Origin: a virus
DNA length: 20,026 nt
Direction: 5' to 3' (one strand)
Virus record (IMG/VR): IMGVR_UViG_3300045107_000088
Coordinates: 1 to 20,026 of that record
In this document: piece after piece, positions 1-5,317 of the stretch
Layout of the letters: every line of letters begins with the position of its first letter
How positions within the stretch are numbered: the first letter of the stretch is position 1
Program-made: the position numbers and the translations under genes
The notes under the pieces: generated by a model
Told to the model about the DNA's origin: nothing
What the model saw: only the letters and a program-made list of their open reading frames with translations
Database searches by the model: none

Positions 1-148
1 CGCACTCGGCGACGGCTCGGCCGACAAGATGGGCTGCGTGGCCGCAGCGCAGGCAGCGGTGCAGCTCGCCCGGCACGTGCAGCTCGACGGGCTGCCGCTC
101 GATCAGCTCGGCCTGCTTGACGCTGTGATCGGGGCGCGGCGGGGTCAT
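1..148 (-). CDS. Partial small protein with a CxxC zinc-type motif, runs off the left edge
   Basis: Last visible gene of the leftward operon. Its ATG (148-146) overlaps the upstream stop codon as ATGA, the same coupling used throughout the operon. The 49 readable residues begin MTPPRPDHSVKQAE and contain HRCLRCGHAAH, a Cys-x2-Cys followed by two His, with one more Cys near the edge. This suggests a small zinc-ribbon protein, but the second half lies outside the window. No family can be named. Its reality rests on the start overlap and on the open frame to the edge. Confidence 0.6.
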   Translation of the reverse strand, partial: MTPPRPDHSVKQAELIERQPVELHVPGELHRCLRCGHAAHLVGRAVAEC

Positions 149-882
149 CGCGCCTCCGCCGGCGCCGCGCGCACGTCGGCGCTGAGGTCGGCGCGCAGAT
201 CTGGCCGAGCCTCGGCCTCGACCTCGGCGAGCGGGTGCCATTCAGCGTCGAGCGCCGCGACAAGCGCGTCCGAATGGCGCCGCATCGCAGCTGCTGCGGC
301 CGGGCTGAGGCGCAGGATCACCAGCCGCGGCACCCCCGGATCGGCGACGCGCACGACATGGCCGTTCGCCTCCAGCCAGGCGAGCACGCGCTCGGGGGTG
401 GACAGGCCGTCGAGCCGGGCGCGCAGCTGCGCGGGGCTCAAGGGTCGCCCGTGCAGCTCGGCCTCCCACAGCGCCAGCAGCGCCGCCCAGTGGCCCTGGC
501 TGCGCAAGACGAAGTCGCGAGCCGCGCCGCCGACGAAGGCCGAAGCGAGGCGGGCCGCGCGCACGCGGTCGAGCTCGGCTCGCGGCGGCGGGAAGCCGCG
601 CACCGGCATCCCCAGCTCGCGCCCGCCGGCGCAGAACAGCACACTGCGCGGGCGGGCGCGGCGCGACGGGCGGGCTGGCAGGCCGATGAGGCTGGCTTCG
701 AGCGTCTCGGCTGGAGCGCCCCGGGCGCGCGCCGCGCCCGGGCTGGCGATCGTCCGCGGCGCTGCGTGCCGCGCCAGCACCGCCCAATCGGGGTGCGAGA
801 GGTAGAAGCGCCTCGGCGCAGCACCGAGCTCGGCCGCGCGGTCGGCGGCCGCTGCTGCGCGCGCTTCGAGGTGCGCGATCAT
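145..882 (-). CDS. Hypothetical phage early protein, 245 aa, possible winged-helix segment
   Basis: The ATG at 882 is chosen because it overlaps the stop of the preceding 34-residue gene as ATGA. An in-frame extension to 918 would run into that gene. The protein is very rich in Ala and Arg. An N-terminal helix (residues 1-22) is followed by a basic, probably disordered stretch (about 45-80). The ordered-looking part at about 130-192 (HWAALLALWEAELHG, then STPERVLAWLEANGHVV and a short beta-like segment) has the outline of a winged helix-turn-helix, so DNA binding is possible. That is inference from pattern alone, and I recognise no family. The stop overlaps the next start by ATGA. Product function unknown. 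Confidence 0.6.
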   Translation of the reverse strand: MIAHLEARAAAAADRAAELGAAPRRFYLSHPDWAVLARHAAPRTIASPGAARARGAPAETLEASLIGLPARPSRRARPRSVLFCAGGRELGMPVRGFPPPRAELDRVRAARLASAFVGGAARDFVLRSQGHWAALLALWEAELHGRPLSPAQLRARLDGLSTPERVLAWLEANGHVVRVADPGVPRLVILRLSPAAAAAMRRHSDALVAALDAEWHPLAEVEAEARPDLRADLSADVRAAPAEAR

Positions 883-983
883 CCGATCACCGCCGCGAGC
901 GCCCAGTCGCCCCCCCAAAGCACGACGACGCCCAGCGCGGCCGCGGCCACGTCGGGCCAGCGCAGCGAGCGCAGCGCGGTCAT
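879..983 (-). CDS. 34-residue single-pass membrane microprotein
   Basis: A short frame with ATG at 983 overlapping the stop of the repeat protein upstream (ATGA) and a TGA overlapping the ATG of the 245-residue gene downstream (ATGA). After a short N-terminus with two Arg (MTALRSLRWPD), the rest is hydrophobic and could form one membrane helix (about residues 12-33), interrupted by WGGDW. Such peptides in phage early operons are sometimes inhibitors of host membrane processes or superinfection factors, but nothing here shows which. The double ATGA linkage is the main evidence that it is translated. There is no clear Shine-Dalgarno (SD) site, so translation probably depends on coupling. Confidence 0.5.
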   Translation of the reverse strand: MTALRSLRWPDVAAAALGVVVLWGGDWALAAVIG

Positions 984-1456
984 GCTGCGACAGCCTGGTC
1001 GGCGACGTCCTCAGCGAGGAGCCACGCGGTCATTTCGACGGTCTCGCCCGCCGCGAGATAAGCGCGCGCTGCGTCCACCAGCCCGCGGACGAGCGGCAGG
1101 CCCGCTGCCCGCACGGCCTTTTTGGCCCACGCGCGCTTCCTCGCCTCGCTCAGGCGGGCGCGAACCTCAGGGTCGGCCCACGCGCGCTTCGTCGCCTCGC
1201 TTATGCGGGCGCGAACCTCAGGGTCGGCCCACGCGCGCTTGGACGCCTCGCTCAGGCGGGCGCACGCGTCAGGGTCGGCCAACGCGCGCTTCCTCACCTC
1301 GCTCATGCGGGCGCGAACCTCAGGGTCGGCCCACGCGCGCTTGGACGCCTCGCTCAGGCGGGCGCACGCGTCAGGCTGGCACAGCTTGCACACGCCCGTC
1401 TTGGGTGCAGTGCACTCCGCACCAATCGGCTGGAGGCATTTGGCGCGGCGGCTCAT
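980..1456 (-). CDS. Zinc-finger plus NUMOD3-like tandem-repeat protein, 158 aa
   Basis: The ATG at 1456 overlaps the stop of the 25-residue gene as ATGA. A longer in-frame reading upstream to 1642 is Arg-rich, lies over the two preceding genes, and is rejected. Residues 7-26 hold four Cys spaced C-x7-C-x7-C-x2-C, a plausible zinc knuckle. Residues 28-112 are five tandem copies of a 17-residue unit of the type PEVRARLSEASKRAWAD. The SEA-K pattern resembles the NUMOD3 motif, a DNA-binding helix found as repeats in GIY-YIG and HNH homing endonucleases. No nuclease domain follows: the C-terminus (113-158) is Ala-rich, with AGLPLVRGLVDAARAYLAAG. It is probably a DNA-binding accessory protein or the remnant of a homing enzyme. 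Function is inferred. Confidence 0.65.
   Translation of the reverse strand: MSRRAKCLQPIGAECTAPKTGVCKLCQPDACARLSEASKRAWADPEVRARMSEVRKRALADPDACARLSEASKRAWADPEVRARISEATKRAWADPEVRARLSEARKRAWAKKAVRAAGLPLVRGLVDAARAYLAAGETVEMTAWLLAEDVADQAVAA
1121..1375 (-). repeat. Five tandem 51-bp coding repeats
   Basis: Five head-to-tail 51-bp units encode the 17-residue NUMOD3-like repeat. The DNA copies are near-identical (GTCGGCCCACGCGCGCTT recurs with small changes). High nucleotide identity suggests recent expansion, so copy number may vary between related phages. It is coding and not a CRISPR array: there are no unique spacers. Confidence 0.85.
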
Positions 1457-1530
1457 CCGCCCAGCCCCAGCGCGGCCTTGTAGGTCGGCGCCGCACGCGC
1501 GTCGGCTGCCCATGCGTCCTGGTCGCTCAT
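1453..1530 (-). CDS. 25-residue microprotein with a strong ribosome binding site
   Basis: A very short frame: ATG at 1530, TGA at 1455-1453. The ATG overlaps the stop of the upstream recombination-partner gene (ATGA) and the TGA overlaps the ATG of the repeat protein (ATGA). Seven bases upstream of the ATG sits a strong SD core (GGAAGGAG), encoded inside the end of the upstream gene, a good reason to believe it is translated. The product starts MSDQDAWAADARAAPTYKAA and ends LGLGG. No domain is recognisable. It may mainly couple its neighbours' translation, or be a small effector. Confidence 0.55.
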   Translation of the reverse strand: MSDQDAWAADARAAPTYKAALGLGG

Positions 1531-2192
1531 GCCACCGCTCCTTCCGCAAGCCGCTCGCGGGCGGCGTTGACGGCCGCGAGCGCGCGCTCGCCGATCTTCG
1601 CCTGCGCCGGGCTGCCGCCCAGCAGGCGCGCAAACGCCTCATCCTCGCGCGACCGGATCGTGTCCACGTCGGCGACCAGCTCGCACGCGCCCAGCTCCGC
1701 CTCCAGGTCCGCCAGCCAAACCGTGGCCGTGCGCGGACGCGGCGCCGGACCGACCTCGCCGGTTTCGGGATTGTGGGCGGGCTGCCGAGCAGACGGGATG
1801 TCCATCGGCTGCACGTTCCACGGCGCCTTGCGACCGCGCGTCACCATCACGGCAACCGTCTGGCCCTCGCTCATGTGGCTCATGTGGCTGATGCGGATGC
1901 CGCCTACCTGAAGCCCGCCAAACTGTACCCTGTCGTCGCGGTACACCCGCAGAGCGCGGCCGACGTATTTGGAAGCGTTCGGCCCCCACACCGCGACCAT
2001 GATGCGCCGCATCGTCTTGCATGGCTTGTATGGCTTCCCATCGTCGCCTTCGTAGAACATGCTGATCGGCTGTTCCGCGCTGTCCGGGTTGGCCGATACC
2101 TTTCGGATCACCAGCACCTTCGGACCGCCCATCAAATCGTCTGCGGTGAGCTGATCGCTCTTCGCCACAATAAACTGCGTCATGTCCACCAT
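1527..2192 (-). CDS. Conserved phage protein beside YqaJ exonuclease, candidate recombination partner
   Basis: About 221 aa. I chose the ATG at 2192 because GAGG lies six bases upstream. The ATG at 2204, overlapping the exonuclease stop (TAATG), is an alternative. The recognisable core reads FYEGDDGKPYKPCKTMRRIM, then VWGPNASKYVGR, YRDDRVQFGGLQVGGIRISHMS and a basic segment RGRKAPW. To my recollection this block is typical of hypothetical proteins that sit next to YqaJ-type exonucleases in phages. By analogy with lambda exo/bet it could be the single-strand annealing or ssDNA-binding partner, but it does not obviously match RecT, Beta or ERF, so that role is inference. The C-terminal quarter is a helical Ala/Glu/Arg segment. 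Transcription is from the left promoter with the exonuclease. Confidence 0.7.
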   Translation of the reverse strand: MVDMTQFIVAKSDQLTADDLMGGPKVLVIRKVSANPDSAEQPISMFYEGDDGKPYKPCKTMRRIMVAVWGPNASKYVGRALRVYRDDRVQFGGLQVGGIRISHMSHMSEGQTVAVMVTRGRKAPWNVQPMDIPSARQPAHNPETGEVGPAPRPRTATVWLADLEAELGACELVADVDTIRSREDEAFARLLGGSPAQAKIGERALAAVNAARERLAEGAVA

Positions 2193-2203
2193 CTGCGGCC
2201 TCA

Positions 2204-2893
2204 TTAAACGTACATGTCTTGGACAACCCGGCGCTTGGTCGGGTGCGACCGTATGCGTGTCAGATTGTCGTAATATTGAGCGATGCGGACCTTTGCCGCT
2301 TCCTCGAAAGCGTGGGCGGCATCAACGATTGCGGACTGCACCGCTTCATCCCGGTAGACCCGGAACACGACCATAGGAAGGCCGCCGCTGTATGACACGA
2401 AGTCAAGCCACTGGCGGTCATCGCACACCCAAAGGCCAGCTTGACACTGGATCATGTGTTCCTCTGGAACGGCGGCTTCGATCACGGTCGAAACCTGGAA
2501 CTTCTGTCTTCGCGACTTGCACTCAAGCAGACCCACTCCGCCCACCAGCGAATCCGGGCTGTAGCCGACGGTGAAGCCGAGCTTGTCGTTAGTTACGAAC
2601 CCGACCTCGCTAACGGTAAGGCCATCGGCAAACCGCTCTGAGTAGAGCTCGCGCGCGTAGACTTCATCCTCGTGGCCGCGCAGCATGTCGTCACCTATGT
2701 AGTGCGGCTCAACAAAGCGCGTGATCCGTTGAGCAACAATTTCGCACAGATGCGCGCGCATCTTGTCGTTTGCTGCGATCTTCAGCTTCGGGGTCAGCAG
2801 GTGCCTCATCTCGCTGGCAGTCAGCAGGCCGCAACGCATCGCGTGCCACTCGTCGGAACCTTGGATGACTTGCGGGTGATAGACCGCACTCAC
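2204..2893 (-). CDS. YqaJ-like viral recombinase / lambda-type 5'-3' exonuclease, 229 aa
   Basis: Member of the PD-(D/E)XK exonuclease family that degrades one strand of duplex DNA for homologous recombination. The GTG at 2893 overlaps the upstream stop (GTGA) with GGGAG about nine bases before it. An extension to 2956 would overlap the preceding gene heavily. Visible family features: QGSDEWHAMRCGLLTASEM at residues 11-29 (the usual YqaJ N-terminal signature), YSPDSLVG with the metal-binding Asp114, LLECKS with Glu124 and Lys126 (the E-x-K pair), and HMIQCQAGLWV at 147-156 with the conserved Gln. The length is usual for the family. It is followed directly by the conserved partner protein, as in phage exonuclease-annealase pairs. 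Confidence 0.92.
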   Translation of the reverse strand: MSAVYHPQVIQGSDEWHAMRCGLLTASEMRHLLTPKLKIAANDKMRAHLCEIVAQRITRFVEPHYIGDDMLRGHEDEVYARELYSERFADGLTVSEVGFVTNDKLGFTVGYSPDSLVGGVGLLECKSRRQKFQVSTVIEAAVPEEHMIQCQAGLWVCDDRQWLDFVSYSGGLPMVVFRVYRDEAVQSAIVDAAHAFEEAAKVRIAQYYDNLTRIRSHPTKRRVVQDMYV

Positions 2894-3081
2894 AGCCCCA
2901 TCTCCCGCTGTGCGTCGCGCCGTTGCATGAACGGCATGGCGAGCTGGCGCGCCCACTGCTGGGCCTCCCAGTCCGCGCGCTCGCCCTCGAACAGCTCGGC
3001 CGCGCGCTCGGCGCCCAGCCGGTCAATCGCCATACGCATATCGAGCGCGATGACGGCCTCGGCTTCGATCAGATAGGTCAT
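2890..3081 (-). CDS. Small acidic/helical early protein, 63 aa
   Basis: The ATG at 3081 overlaps the previous stop (ATGA), and GAGGGG lies eight bases upstream. The stop overlaps the GTG of the exonuclease. The product is almost entirely helical with a mixed charge pattern (EAEAVIALDMRMAIDRLG, ERAAELFEGERADWEAQ). It ends with an Arg-rich stretch (MQRRDAQREMGL). There is no cysteine, signal peptide or membrane segment. Its position immediately before the exonuclease might point to a modulator of recombination or of host nucleases such as RecBCD, but there is no sequence support for that. Unknown function. Confidence 0.65.
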   Translation of the reverse strand: MTYLIEAEAVIALDMRMAIDRLGAERAAELFEGERADWEAQQWARQLAMPFMQRRDAQREMGL

Positions 3082-3182
3082 GGGCGCAGCCCCTCAAAGT
3101 GGGCGAGGGCCGCGCGGGCGGCAGCATCCGGGTCTGCCGGGTAACACTGCTTGCAGCTATCGCAGTAATATTCCTCACTCAT
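3078..3182 (-). CDS. 34-residue zinc-type microprotein
   Basis: The ATG at 3182 is preceded by an excellent SD (AGAGGAGGAAAGG directly upstream) and overlaps the previous stop (ATGA). The TGA overlaps the next ATG (ATGA). The product begins MSEEYYCDSCKQCYPAD, giving Cys-x2-Cys-x2-Cys in the first 13 residues, followed by a short Ala-rich helix. Three closely spaced Cys suggest metal binding, perhaps as an oligomer or with a partner protein. The family is unknown. The strong SD makes translation likely despite the size. Confidence 0.6.
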   Translation of the reverse strand: MSEEYYCDSCKQCYPADPDAAARAALAHFEGLRP

Positions 3183-3340
3183 CCTTTCCTCCTCTCATAG
3201 GCTGGGCGGCCGTCGGCGAGGCGGACAATGCCGATCGTCTCGGCATCCTTGATGACTTGGGCCAAGCGGCTCGGGTAGCGCGGCACGATCAGCGGCGGCG
3301 CGTCAGGCGCGACCAGCCGCAGCGCGGGGCGGCGGATCAT
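3179..3340 (-). CDS. 53-residue basic early protein
   Basis: The ATG at 3340 has GGAGG seven bases upstream and overlaps the preceding stop (ATGA). The TGA overlaps the next gene's ATG. The product starts MIRRPALRLVAPDAPPLIVP and continues RYPSRLAQVIKDAETIGIVRLADGRPAYERRKG. The middle has a helix-then-strand look that could be a compact nucleic-acid-binding fold, but nothing definite. The end of this gene encodes the SD of the following 34-residue gene, so the two are tightly coupled. Function unknown. Confidence 0.6.
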   Translation of the reverse strand: MIRRPALRLVAPDAPPLIVPRYPSRLAQVIKDAETIGIVRLADGRPAYERRKG

Positions 3341-3540
3341 GCGAGCCTCCACGCCGCGACGCTCGCGGCAATCGTCAGCAGCAGGCAGGCCGTGGCGATC
3401 GACACGCTGCCCATGATGCGCAGGCGCGCGGCCCGGCGGCGGTGCGCGCAGCGCTTGCGCTGCGCTGCGGCGTCGGCTTGGCGCGTTGCCTCGGCCTCAT
3501 AGCCCAGCGCGTAAAGATCGAGCGGGCGCGCGCGGATCAT
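3337..3540 (-). CDS. 67-residue protein with C-terminal transmembrane segment
   Basis: The ATG at 3540 has GGAGG five bases upstream and overlaps the previous stop (ATGA). The first 41 residues are soluble and basic, opening with MIRARPLDLYALGYEAEA. The C-terminal 25 residues (from IMGSVSIATACLLLTIAASV) form a clear membrane helix preceded by an Arg cluster, a tail-anchored layout with the N-terminus predicted in the cytoplasm. The LDLYALGY block resembles VDIYAYGY in the first gene of the operon. Function unknown; a membrane-directed host-takeover or exclusion peptide is possible but not shown. Confidence 0.65.
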   Translation of the reverse strand: MIRARPLDLYALGYEAEATRQADAAAQRKRCAHRRRAARLRIMGSVSIATACLLLTIAASVAAWRLA

Positions 3541-3773
3541 GGAAGCCTCCACACGCGCCGCGCGAACCGCTGCGCCGCACGCTCGCCCGCCAAAGCCTCG
3601 AACCGGCCGCGAGGGCGGCGGTCCTCGGCATCGCCCAGCGCGGCGCGGACCAGCTCCAGCGCGCGGTGCACCGCCTGCTCGGCCTGCCATGCGTCGGCAG
3701 GCAAGGGACGCGTAGACAAGAGCCGCGCCAGCTCGCGCGCGTCGGCAGCCGCCGTGCCGTCGAGCAGGCTCAT
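3537..3773 (-). CDS. 78-residue helical early protein
   Basis: The ATG at 3773 overlaps the previous stop (ATGA). An upstream in-frame start at 3800 is less likely because it overlaps the neighbour further. No good SD is present, only a G-rich stretch, so translational coupling is probable. The product (MSLLDGTAAADARELARLL, then DAWQAEQAVHRALELVRAAL, ending in the Arg-rich QRFARRVWRLP) is helical with a basic tail. No known domain was recognised. Function unknown. Confidence 0.6.
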   Translation of the reverse strand: MSLLDGTAAADARELARLLSTRPLPADAWQAEQAVHRALELVRAALGDAEDRRPRGRFEALAGERAAQRFARRVWRLP

Positions 3774-4045
3774 TGCGCCCGCCCCGCCGCAGCGCGGCAA
3801 TACAGGTCCGCGCGGTGCACCACGCTCGCGGCCAGCTCGGACGGAGCGACCGCGAAGCCCTGCCGCCGCATCCGCTCGACCGTGGCGAGGCCATCGGCGA
3901 GGTCGAAGCTGCGGGGCTGGCGGGCGAGCGCCCCACGCAGCCGCCGCGCGACGAAGCGCAGCGGAACGTGCGTGGCCGACGTGGCCCAGCCGGGAAGCTC
4001 GCGCGGTTCGTAGGACGCGCGGTCCAATGGATCGGCGCGCACCAT
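3770..4045 (-). CDS. 91-residue basic early protein
   Basis: I chose the ATG at 4045, which overlaps the preceding stop by one base (TGATG) and has GAGG seven bases upstream. The GTG at 4048 is the alternative. The product has Arg-rich helical segments (LRFVARRLRGALARQPR at about 29-45, then DGLATVERMRRQGFAV) and a C-terminal helix with one Cys. A positively charged surface would fit nucleic-acid binding, but no motif proves it. Second gene of the left operon. Confidence 0.62.
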   Translation of the reverse strand: MVRADPLDRASYEPRELPGWATSATHVPLRFVARRLRGALARQPRSFDLADGLATVERMRRQGFAVAPSELAASVVHRADLYCRAAAGRAQ

Positions 4046-4236
4046 CACGCGGCCTCGACGTCGGACGTGGCGGAGGCCGAGCGCTGGTGCGCTAGCTGCG
4101 CGGCTTCGGACTGGCGCTTGTTGAGATCGGCCAACGCATCGGTCAGCGAGTCAATGATGGTCGCGCCGTAACCGTAAGCATAGATGTCGACGACGCGAAC
4201 CGGACGGGTCGCTGCGTCCATGAAAGCCAAGACCAT
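4045..4236 (-). CDS. First gene of the left early operon, 63 aa
   Basis: The ATG at 4236 is preferred because GGAG lies six bases upstream. A GTG at 4248 would extend it by four residues and place that SD inside the gene. The untranslated leader from the predicted left promoter is about 55 bases. The product starts MVLAFMDAATRPVRVVDIYA. Residues 16-23 (VDIYAYGY) recur as LDLYALGY in the 67-residue membrane protein of the same operon. A helix follows, then a hydrophilic tail. As the promoter-proximal gene it should be among the first phage proteins made after induction. No known family. Confidence 0.65.
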   Translation of the reverse strand: MVLAFMDAATRPVRVVDIYAYGYGATIIDSLTDALADLNKRQSEAAQLAHQRSASATSDVEAA

Positions 4237-4298
4237 ATCCCGCTCCACCCGCCAGCGCGGCGGGGGCGGAAGGCCCGTCAGCCGGTGGCGATGGGGCT

Positions 4299-4326
4299 AA
4301 CATACCGATGCGGTATCGTGCGTCAA
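4299..4326 (-). promoter_or_regulatory. Left early promoter (PL-like) overlapping a repressor operator
   Basis: On the minus strand, TTGACG (4326-4321) and TATGTT (4304-4299) are separated by 16 bases, a good sigma-70-type promoter pointing to the leftward operon. The operator at 4302-4316 fills the spacer and touches the -10 box, so bound repressor would exclude RNA polymerase. Predicted transcription start is about 4290. This is read from sequence and has no experimental support here. Confidence 0.75.
4302..4316. promoter_or_regulatory. Repressor operator, left site 1
   Basis: ATACCGATGCGGTAT is a perfect inverted repeat: 6-bp arms, 3-bp spacer. It lies inside the left promoter and matches the consensus of four other sites around the repressor gene. 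Confidence 0.8.
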
Positions 4327-4334
4327 GAGGGTTT

Positions 4335-4349
4335 ATGCCGTTACGGTAT
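4335..4349. promoter_or_regulatory. Repressor operator, left site 2
   Basis: ATGCCGTTACGGTAT has arms matching at 5 of 6 positions. It is centred 33 bp from left site 1, about three helical turns, which would allow cooperative binding of two repressor dimers. It lies just upstream of the left promoter -35 box. Confidence 0.75.
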
Positions 4350-4365
4350 TTGTGCCGCTCGGTGC

Positions 4366-4384
4366 CTGCCGCGCCGGGCGGCAG
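4366..4384 (-). terminator. Possible terminator hairpin after the repressor-membrane protein unit
   Basis: CTGCCG and CGGCAG form a 6-bp GC stem around a 7-base loop, starting immediately after the stop of the 76-residue membrane protein. No T-run follows on the minus strand, so intrinsic termination is doubtful. It could still mark the 3' end of the lysogenic transcript and keep it out of the left early operon. Confidence 0.35.
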
Positions 4385-4615
4385 TCATTCAGCAGAGCTC
4401 GTCCAGACCAGCCCATGCCTGATGAAATACCAAATAGTCACGTAGTAACTACCAGCGATATACAGTGACCCTATACACAGAACAGTGTCGACTGTTCCGG
4501 GAATGCGCCAGCGCCTGCGAAGTGCTTTCAGCGCGCGATCTGATAGGTATCCCAACCCAAAGGCCGTCGCGAGTATCGTGGCTCCCATGCCGATAATATC
4601 GACAACTCCGCCCAC
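4385..4615 (-). CDS. Two-helix membrane protein downstream of the repressor, candidate superinfection-exclusion gene
   Basis: 76 aa. The GTG at 4615 is the only reasonable start in this frame: an in-frame stop lies nine codons upstream, GGAG is 11 bases before the GTG, and the next ATG (4588) lacks an SD. Two membrane segments (about residues 3-24 and 43-67, the latter rich in Tyr) flank a strongly basic loop with RALKALRRRWR. The gene follows the repressor in the same direction with a gap of about 50 bases, so it would be expressed in a lysogen. Local base composition is nearer 50% GC, unlike its GC-rich neighbours, suggesting recent acquisition. By position and shape it is a candidate lysogenic-conversion or superinfection-exclusion protein; this is inference. 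Confidence 0.55.
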   Translation of the reverse strand: MGGVVDIIGMGATILATAFGLGYLSDRALKALRRRWRIPGTVDTVLCIGSLYIAGSYYVTIWYFIRHGLVWTSSAE

Positions 4616-4664
4616 GAATTTGTCTACTCCGCCAGCGATTCAAGCAGACCAGTCCTGAAATTAA

Positions 4665-5270
4665 TCACGACAGCCTTCTCCCCCAGCGCGAGAGCGTCCC
4701 GCGAACGGGCGTCGCCCAGTCGACCGCCACGTCTTCCATGTCGGGCGCGTTCAGCGAGCGGAGCGTGTAGCGGCCGGGCGCCGAGCCGCGGGCCAGCTGC
4801 TTCAGATAGACCTCGCCGGTGGCCAGCTTCGCGACCACAAACGAGCCGACGTAATCGGCATCAACGCCGTCGCGGTCGCGACTGATGTAGACGATCTCGC
4901 CATCTAGGAACTTCGGCCACATGCTGTCGCCGGCAATTTCAAGCCCGATCAAATCGCCCATTGCGTCGGGCGGCCGGATCACGCGATCAAAGCCCTCGTC
5001 CAGCGGATAGGCGTCCTCGAAGAGCACCGATCCGCCCGCCCCAACCTTGCCGACAACCGGCACCTCGTTCGTTCTCCCGAAAAGCGCGTCCGCCGTAACG
5101 CCCAGCAGGCGCGACAACGCATCGACTTCCTCAACCGACGGACTGCGCTTTCCGGCCTCCCAGCGCTGAATGGTTGGCTGCTCGACGCCAAGCGCGTCGC
5201 CAACCTCGCGCTGGCTGTAGCCCTTGGCCAGCCTGGCAGCTTTGAGACCCTTCAACGCCACTGATCGCAT
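4665..5270 (-). CDS. CI/LexA-type phage repressor with S24 autopeptidase domain, 201 aa
   Basis: Master repressor of lysogeny. Residues 7-63 form an HTH_3 domain (LKAARLAKGYSQREVGDALG, then PTIQRWEAGKRSPS). The C-terminal domain is a LexA/CI S24 peptidase: GDSMWP gives the nucleophile Ser116, and VYLKQL gives the general base Lys157. Ala78-Gly79 in KVGAGGSV is the likely self-cleavage bond in the linker. RecA-stimulated cleavage after DNA damage is therefore expected. The start at 5270 directly abuts an operator (5271-5285) and has no SD, suggesting a leaderless message. An ATG at 5285, inside that operator, would add five residues. Longer in-frame starts up to 5363 overlap the Cro-like gene and all three operators and are rejected. 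It should bind the ATRCCGNNNCGGYAT sites and repress both promoters. Confidence 0.93.
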   Translation of the reverse strand: MRSVALKGLKAARLAKGYSQREVGDALGVEQPTIQRWEAGKRSPSVEEVDALSRLLGVTADALFGRTNEVPVVGKVGAGGSVLFEDAYPLDEGFDRVIRPPDAMGDLIGLEIAGDSMWPKFLDGEIVYISRDRDGVDADYVGSFVVAKLATGEVYLKQLARGSAPGRYTLRSLNAPDMEDVAVDWATPVRGTLSRWGRRLS

Positions 5271-5285
5271 ATGCCGCAACGGCAT
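5271..5285. promoter_or_regulatory. Repressor operator, right site 3 (next to repressor start)
   Basis: ATGCCGCAACGGCAT is a perfect inverted repeat with 6-bp arms and 3-bp spacer. It abuts the repressor start codon, so binding here would switch off the repressor's own gene, as OR3 does in lambda. Confidence 0.8.
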
Positions 5286-5296
5286 GGCCGGGCGTA

Positions 5297-5311
5297 GAGC
5301 CGGAACGGCAT
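5297..5311. promoter_or_regulatory. Repressor operator, right site 2 (weaker)
   Basis: GAGCCGGAACGGCAT has one consensus arm and one arm matching at 4 of 6. It is centred 26 bp from site 3 and 33 bp from site 1. The imperfect arm suggests lower affinity. Confidence 0.6.
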
Positions 5312-5317
5312 AGCCCC

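Noticed and set aside
1121-1375. Regular 51-bp repeats considered as CRISPR or regulatory array
   Set aside because: The repeats are contiguous, a multiple of three, in frame, and encode the 17-residue NUMOD3-like unit. There are no spacers.
235-1911. Long plus-strand frame opposite the left operon
   Set aside because: Arg/Pro/Gly-rich translation with no domain. It lies antisense to seven well-supported overlapping genes and is a GC-rich shadow.
4352-4364. Sixth operator-like dyad (GCCG-CT-CGG)
   Set aside because: The spacer is 2 instead of 3 bases and the outer arm positions do not match the consensus, so it was not counted with the five operators.
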